Source of the DNA: an uncultured Porphyromonas sp.
GTDB lineage: Bacteria; Bacteroidota; Bacteroidia; Bacteroidales; Porphyromonadaceae
DNA length: 18,543 nt
Assembly (NCBI GenBank): GCA_900554935.1
Contig: USJF01000006.1
Coordinates: 1-18,543 of the forward strand
Reading direction: 5' to 3'
Below are positions 14,676-18,543 of the stretch, one piece after another (position 1 is the first letter of the stretch; each line of letters starts with the position of its first letter). Under the pieces are notes generated by a model. That model saw nothing but the letters and a program-made list of their open reading frames with translations, was not told the origin of the DNA and searched no databases. Made by a program: the position numbers and the translations under genes.

Positions 14676-15359
14676 ATGCACCCCTTCCTAGACTTCCATA
14701 CCCACGCCCAGGGTTGCAAGAAATACCTCACACACAGTGATGTACTTGTCGTACAGTCCTTACATCTAGGAGAGAAGCTAGAGCCCAGAGCCGACTTTGC
14801 CACCTGGGGCGTACATCCAATGCTAGAGGGTGCCAGAGAGTTCGTTGATCGCCTCCAGCACCATCCCAATGAGCTCCTAGCAGACTGGACACATACCCTC
14901 ACCTCCACCCCCGCCATCATCGGCATCGGCGAGTGTGGCTGGGACCATCGCTCCCCCCTTACACTCCAAGAGCAAGAGACCCTTATCCACTTCCATATCA
15001 CTTTGGCCGAGCTACTCCATTACCCACTTGTCTTTCACGTCGTAGGCGGATGGCACCACCTGCTAGCCACGAAAAAGTCCCACCCCACCTCCAGAGTCCC
15101 ATGGATCGTCCACGGCTTTCGAGGCCACTCCACCCTCGCACAGCAACTCACCAATGCAGGCATCTACCTAAGCCTACATCCTTATTGCCCCAAGCTTCAA
15201 GTCGCCAACTACTTCCTTGAGACCGACGATACCCCAGATCTGATAGAGACCCACTATAAAGCCAGAGAGATACTACAGAAAGATCAAAGAAAGCACATCA
15301 TTAACCTTTTTTGCAGCTTGTTTCCTATGGTATCTCAATTAATTAGAGTAGATTTGTAG
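14676..15359 (+). CDS. TatD family metal-dependent hydrolase (short form)
   Basis: Amidohydrolase-superfamily TIM barrel resembling TatD nucleases (3'-5' exonuclease activity in characterised members). All six expected metal ligands are visible: His8 and His10 in DFHTH, Glu86 in IIGIGECGWD, His121 in FHVVGG, His146 in WIVHGFRG and Asp204 in LETDD. At 227 residues it is about 30 shorter than typical TatD; the missing parts are in the loops of the N-terminal half. It follows yidD after six bases and closes the hemD-rnpA-yidD cluster. Its coding strand is unusually C-rich: I counted 21 G and 49 C in 14881-15000. Confidence 0.85.
   Translation: MHPFLDFHTHAQGCKKYLTHSDVLVVQSLHLGEKLEPRADFATWGVHPMLEGAREFVDRLQHHPNELLADWTHTLTSTPAIIGIGECGWDHRSPLTLQEQETLIHFHITLAELLHYPLVFHVVGGWHHLLATKKSHPTSRVPWIVHGFRGHSTLAQQLTNAGIYLSLHPYCPKLQVANYFLETDDTPDLIETHYKAREILQKDQRKHIINLFCSLFPMVSQLIRVDL
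15349..15356 (+). promoter_or_regulatory. -7 promoter element for the ytxH-like cluster
   Basis: TAGATTTG is an exact TAnnTTTG match overlapping the last codons of the TatD-family gene, 50 bases before the ATG at 15407. A -33 TTTG at standard spacing is not evident. Confidence 0.4.
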
Positions 15360-15406
15360 TGTGAGAATTGAACCAGGAATGTATAATCACAAAATGAGTC
15401 AAGATT

Positions 15407-15796
15407 ATGAGAAATAATAATGGACTGAAGATTTTGATAGGCGTAGCTATTGGTACCGCTATCGGTGCAGCAGTTGCCTACTTCTCTGATACAAAGAAGC
15501 GCAATGAATTTATTGATGATATGTCGGATTATAGCGACAAAGTAAAGAGCAATATCAAGGACGCTTACTACGATGGTAAGATCCGCGCTCGTAAGGCCAA
15601 GAGAGACCTCGCTAGGTACATGGCAGATGTCAAAGACGACGCAGGGCATATCTACGACGACGTAATCGCTTCAGCAAAAAACATGGGTCGCAAGGTAAAG
15701 AACGAAGCCGAAGAGCTAGCCGACCTTACCGAAGAGGAGCTCTCTGACCTAAAAGACGCTGCAAGAGAGGAAGCAGAGAAGCTTTCTAAAAAGTAA
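15407..15796 (+). CDS. YtxH-like small membrane-anchored protein
   Basis: A 129-residue protein with one N-terminal Gly/Ala-rich membrane segment at about 8-26 (ILIGVAIGTAIGAAVAYFS). It is followed by a highly charged, helical, probably coiled-coil region rich in Lys, Asp and Glu. This is the layout of YtxH-domain proteins, a family linked to general stress in Bacillus but without a defined biochemical function. It begins a cluster with a holin-X-like protein and a basic unknown protein, a grouping I recognise from other Bacteroidota and which suggests an envelope or stress role. No enzyme motif is present. Confidence 0.75.
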   Translation: MRNNNGLKILIGVAIGTAIGAAVAYFSDTKKRNEFIDDMSDYSDKVKSNIKDAYYDGKIRARKAKRDLARYMADVKDDAGHIYDDVIASAKNMGRKVKNEAEELADLTEEELSDLKDAAREEAEKLSKK

Positions 15797-15799
15797 CCG

Positions 15800-15930
15800 C
15801 TCCAAGAGTAGTTGGAGGTAGATACTCACCGCGCTACATACCCTGTGGCGCATAGAGTGAGAGATAGGATGGGTGGGTGACTCTTATTGCCTCACGACCT
15901 AGTCGTGGGTGCAGTGGGTCGCTCACCCAT
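15800..15930. other. Intergenic region with several inverted repeats
   Basis: The gap between the ytxH-like and holin-X-like genes is densely self-complementary. CTCCAA (15800-15805) pairs with TTGGAG (15812-15817). CTCAC (15825-15829) pairs with GTGAG (15857-15861), with an inner GCGC/GCGC (15831-15834, 15848-15851). ATGGGTG (15869-15875) pairs with CACCCAT (15924-15930), enclosing a perfect CACGAC-CTA-GTCGTG hairpin (15893-15907). It may be an intergenic repeat, an mRNA processing or stability element, or a small RNA. The first hairpin could end transcription after the ytxH-like gene but has no U-run. Confidence 0.5.
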
Positions 15931-15966
15931 TCCCGTTAATAGTTGAAAAAGATAAAGAATATACCA

Positions 15967-16446
15967 ATGACAAGCATCAAAGAGACCTTTAGCGAAGTGA
16001 TCGCCGAGCTAAAGGATTATATTGAGGCAAAGAAAAGTCTGATAGAGCTCAAAGCCACAGAGAAAGGGGCACCAATCGTCGCAAAGTCCATTTACGGCTC
16101 CGTGCTAGCAGTGCTCAGCATCATAGTGGCAGTACTTCTGTTGGTGGCAGCTCTTTTTGCCGGTTCACTCATCTTCCTTACGAGTGGCACCGAAGCCTTT
16201 GCTGCCCTCTCCGCGCTTACCTACTCAAGCGTATGCCTGCTGGTCCTCTTCATCCTCATCCTAGTGATACTACTAGCATTGCGTAAGCGCGTGACCCAAA
16301 AGATGGAGAACCAGTTCATCAATAACTACCTAGATAGACAAGAGACCAAAGAGCACAGCCAAGAGCGAGATCAAGTCCTTGCCCAAGAGCAAAAGAGTCT
16401 CTCCATAAATCTATCCAACGAAATAAAGGAGGAGGAAATACAATGA
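15967..16446 (+). CDS. Phage holin family (holin-X/DUF1469-like) membrane protein
   Basis: A 159-residue protein from the ATG at 15967; an in-frame TTG at 15943 would add eight residues and seems less likely. A charged N-terminal helix (MTSIKETFSEVIAELKDYIEAKK) precedes two long membrane segments at about 44-72 and 82-106. A charged Gln/Glu-rich tail follows. This is the shape of Holin-X/DUF1469 proteins, which despite the name are usually chromosomal and not lytic. No phage genes are nearby. It overlaps the next gene by four bases (ATGA), so those two are co-translated. Confidence 0.75.
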   Translation: MTSIKETFSEVIAELKDYIEAKKSLIELKATEKGAPIVAKSIYGSVLAVLSIIVAVLLLVAALFAGSLIFLTSGTEAFAALSALTYSSVCLLVLFILILVILLALRKRVTQKMENQFINNYLDRQETKEHSQERDQVLAQEQKSLSINLSNEIKEEEIQ

Positions 16447-16907
16447 GCAACCTTACAACAGCAACTCAGGCAAGACTAAAAGCACGAGAAGACCGATTAG
16501 AAGCTCGTGCGAATATGCGCCTCAATAGAGTCAAAGAAAAGATCAATTACCTTAAGAGCAATAGCGGGAGTATCATCGTCGACGAAGCCTTAGACAATCT
16601 AAGCCAATCCTCACCCGTGATGGCAAAGGTAGCCCGCTTCGTCAGCGGGTTAGTGACCAAGTCAAGAAACAAAAGAGTCGCTAAAGAGCTCACCCAAGAG
16701 CAGATACTTAGCCACCCCACCAGTAGCTATAGCACACGAGATGGGGAGAGCCAGAGTAGCCTCCTCTCCACCGTCAAAAGCTACCTCCTACCCACCCTCT
16801 ACTCACTCGGAGGCATGCAGCTACTCTCCTATAGCCTCAAAGGAAGCGGCAAGATACTCCGCAGTGGCCTCGGCAGGCTATTTAGATGGCGACGCAAAAG
16901 AGGCTAA
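16443..16907 (+). CDS. Hypothetical basic protein downstream of the holin-X-like gene
   Basis: I do not recognise this 154-residue protein. The N-terminal ~40 residues are strongly charged and helical (TQARLKAREDRLEARANMRL). A moderately hydrophobic stretch lies near 110-135 (VKSYLLPTLYSLGGMQLLSY), and the end is very basic (RLFRWRRKRG). That suggests peripheral association with the inner face of the membrane. Its ATG overlaps the preceding stop in an ATGA and a GGAGG lies seven bases upstream, so it is certainly translated with the holin-X-like gene. It is probably a partner of that gene and the YtxH-like protein. Confidence 0.7.
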   Translation: MSNLTTATQARLKAREDRLEARANMRLNRVKEKINYLKSNSGSIIVDEALDNLSQSSPVMAKVARFVSGLVTKSRNKRVAKELTQEQILSHPTSSYSTRDGESQSSLLSTVKSYLLPTLYSLGGMQLLSYSLKGSGKILRSGLGRLFRWRRKRG

Positions 16908-16996
16908 TACGAGATATGTCCATACCCATTTAGCACCATTTTTACCATTTCATACAAGAGACAAGCGAATATAGCCAGTACTTCAAATATTTTAGG

Positions 16997-17004
16997 TAAA
17001 TTTG
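16997..17004 (+). promoter_or_regulatory. -7 promoter element for gap
   Basis: TAAATTTG followed by C is an exact TAnnTTTG match in the 181-base gap between the unknown basic protein gene and gap. It leaves a 5' leader of about 80 bases that is A/T-rich close to the start, as expected for a highly translated Bacteroidota gene. No standard -33 TTTG is visible. Confidence 0.5.
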
Positions 17005-17058
17005 CCCCTGAAAGATGGTGGGTAATGACAACGCTTATCCCAGACAAATAAACAATAA

Positions 17059-18099
<1,041 letters not shown>

Positions 18100-18122
18100 T
18101 AACTGCCTAGAGAGAATAAAGT

Positions 18123-18470
18123 ACCCACGATGTTGAAGCCGCGGGCCTTGAATTCGGCATGGTGCAGCAGCGCGCGGCCGAGGTTGCCCACCCCGATCAG
18201 CGCGGCGCGCCATTCGCGGTCAACGCCAAGGGAAGCTTTGATGGCGGCGATGAGGCTGGCTACGTTGTACCCTACGCCACGCACACCGAATTCGCCAAAA
18301 TAGGCAAGGTCCTTGCGCACCTGAGATGCGTTCACGTCGCATGCTTCAGCGAGCGGGCCGGAGGAGATGACCTCCACGCCGTTGCGCTGCATACTTTCGA
18401 GCACTTGAACGTACACGGCAAGGCGACGAATGGTGGCTCTGGGAATACGTTCGCTTTTCAATGAGAGCAT
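18123..18470 (-). pseudogene. rex: Truncated redox-sensing repressor Rex, probably from another genome
   Basis: Minus-strand fragment of Rex, the NADH/NAD-sensing transcriptional repressor. The 116 recognisable residues cover the winged-helix domain (IPRATIRRLAVYVQVLES, VNASQVRKDLAYFGEFGVRG with VGYNV following) and the start of the Rossmann domain (ALIGVGNLGRALL). After GFNIVG the homology stops and the frame runs into AT-rich sequence antisense to gap. About 95 C-terminal residues of a normal ~210 are missing. G+C is about two thirds (40 of 60 bases in 18181-18240), far above the rest of the window, and codons are GC-ending. The sequence style looks like Desulfovibrio-type delta-proteobacteria; that is inference. 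An assembly chimera is likelier than transfer. Confidence 0.85.
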
Positions 18471-18494
18471 AGTGGTATCGCATTGCTAAAGATG

Positions 18495-18536
18495 AAAAAA
18501 ACAGGGGGGAGAGAACGGCGTTGCCGGTCCCTCCCC
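18495..18536 (-). terminator. Strong intrinsic terminator upstream of the rex fragment
   Basis: Read on the minus strand, GGGGAGGGACCGGC (18536-18523) pairs with GCCGTTCTCTCCCC (18519-18506) at 13 of 14 positions around a three-base loop. Seven Ts follow (18501-18495). It would end a gene lying beyond the window edge on the foreign segment, upstream of and in the same direction as rex. Confidence 0.8.
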
Positions 18537-18543
18537 GGAAACC

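Noticed and set aside
14666..15001. 111-codon minus-strand open frame opposite the TatD-family gene
   Set aside because: All TatD metal ligands are encoded on the plus strand; the antisense frame is a shadow of its C-rich codon use.
15943..16446. Prophage lysis module suggested by the holin-like protein
   Set aside because: No endolysin, spanin or structural phage gene is nearby; holin-X proteins are usually chromosomal housekeeping proteins.
18123..18470. Native rex regulating gap
   Set aside because: The gene is cut in its Rossmann domain, its base composition does not match the window, and no Rex operator (TTGTGAA-N4-TTCACAA type) is seen upstream of gap.

Overview
The window looks like a chromosomal segment of a Bacteroidota bacterium, most likely order Bacteroidales and possibly Porphyromonas or a relative. 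The evidence is the repeated TAnnTTTG -7 promoter element, GTG/ATG starts with A-rich rather than strong Shine-Dalgarno leaders, and family-specific proteins: a DUF4271 membrane protein, a DUF4369/thioredoxin-like lipoprotein, a long PpiD-type foldase and a secreted S1 protease with a probable type IX sorting tail. The genus is inference. The last ~420 bases (about 18123 to the end) differ sharply: about two thirds G+C, carrying a broken rex gene of delta-proteobacterial/Desulfovibrio-like character. They are best read as a chimeric assembly join.

Layout. Bases 1-207 hold two stem-loops and no gene. On the minus strand, 208-4528 carries, in transcription order, a probable structured small RNA, the RNase P RNA gene rnpB, a YihY/BrkB-type membrane protein gene and the ppiD-like chaperone gene. 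Bases 4533-5005 are non-coding and repeat-rich: three near-identical 23-bp tandem units, a fourth degenerate unit, an inverted copy, and then a REP-like stretch of short hairpins. From 5058 all genes are on the plus strand: secreted trypsin-like protease, then lipoprotein (one operon); GNAT-like acetyltransferase, then topoisomerase IV subunit B (parE), coaD, ybeY and a DUF4271 membrane protein (closely spaced); hemD-rnpA-yidD-tatD-like (overlapping, with a promoter inside the preceding gene); ytxH-like, holin-X-like and an unknown basic protein; then gap (GAPDH).

How they fit together. Most genes are housekeeping: RNase P (both the RNA and protein subunits lie in this window, on opposite strands), CoA and heme synthesis, chromosome decatenation, 16S rRNA maturation, membrane-protein insertion and glycolysis. 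The envelope theme is strong: periplasmic foldase, YihY, secreted protease, lipoprotein, YidD, and the small ytxH/holin-X/unknown cluster.

I found no mobile element, CRISPR array, defence locus or obviously new multi-gene system. The most interesting non-standard signals are the structured RNA candidate beside rnpB, the repeat array with its inverted terminal copy, an 8-G tract in the protease gene that could switch off its sorting tail, a marked change of G/C strand bias between about 12.6 and 14 kb, and the chimeric 3' end.
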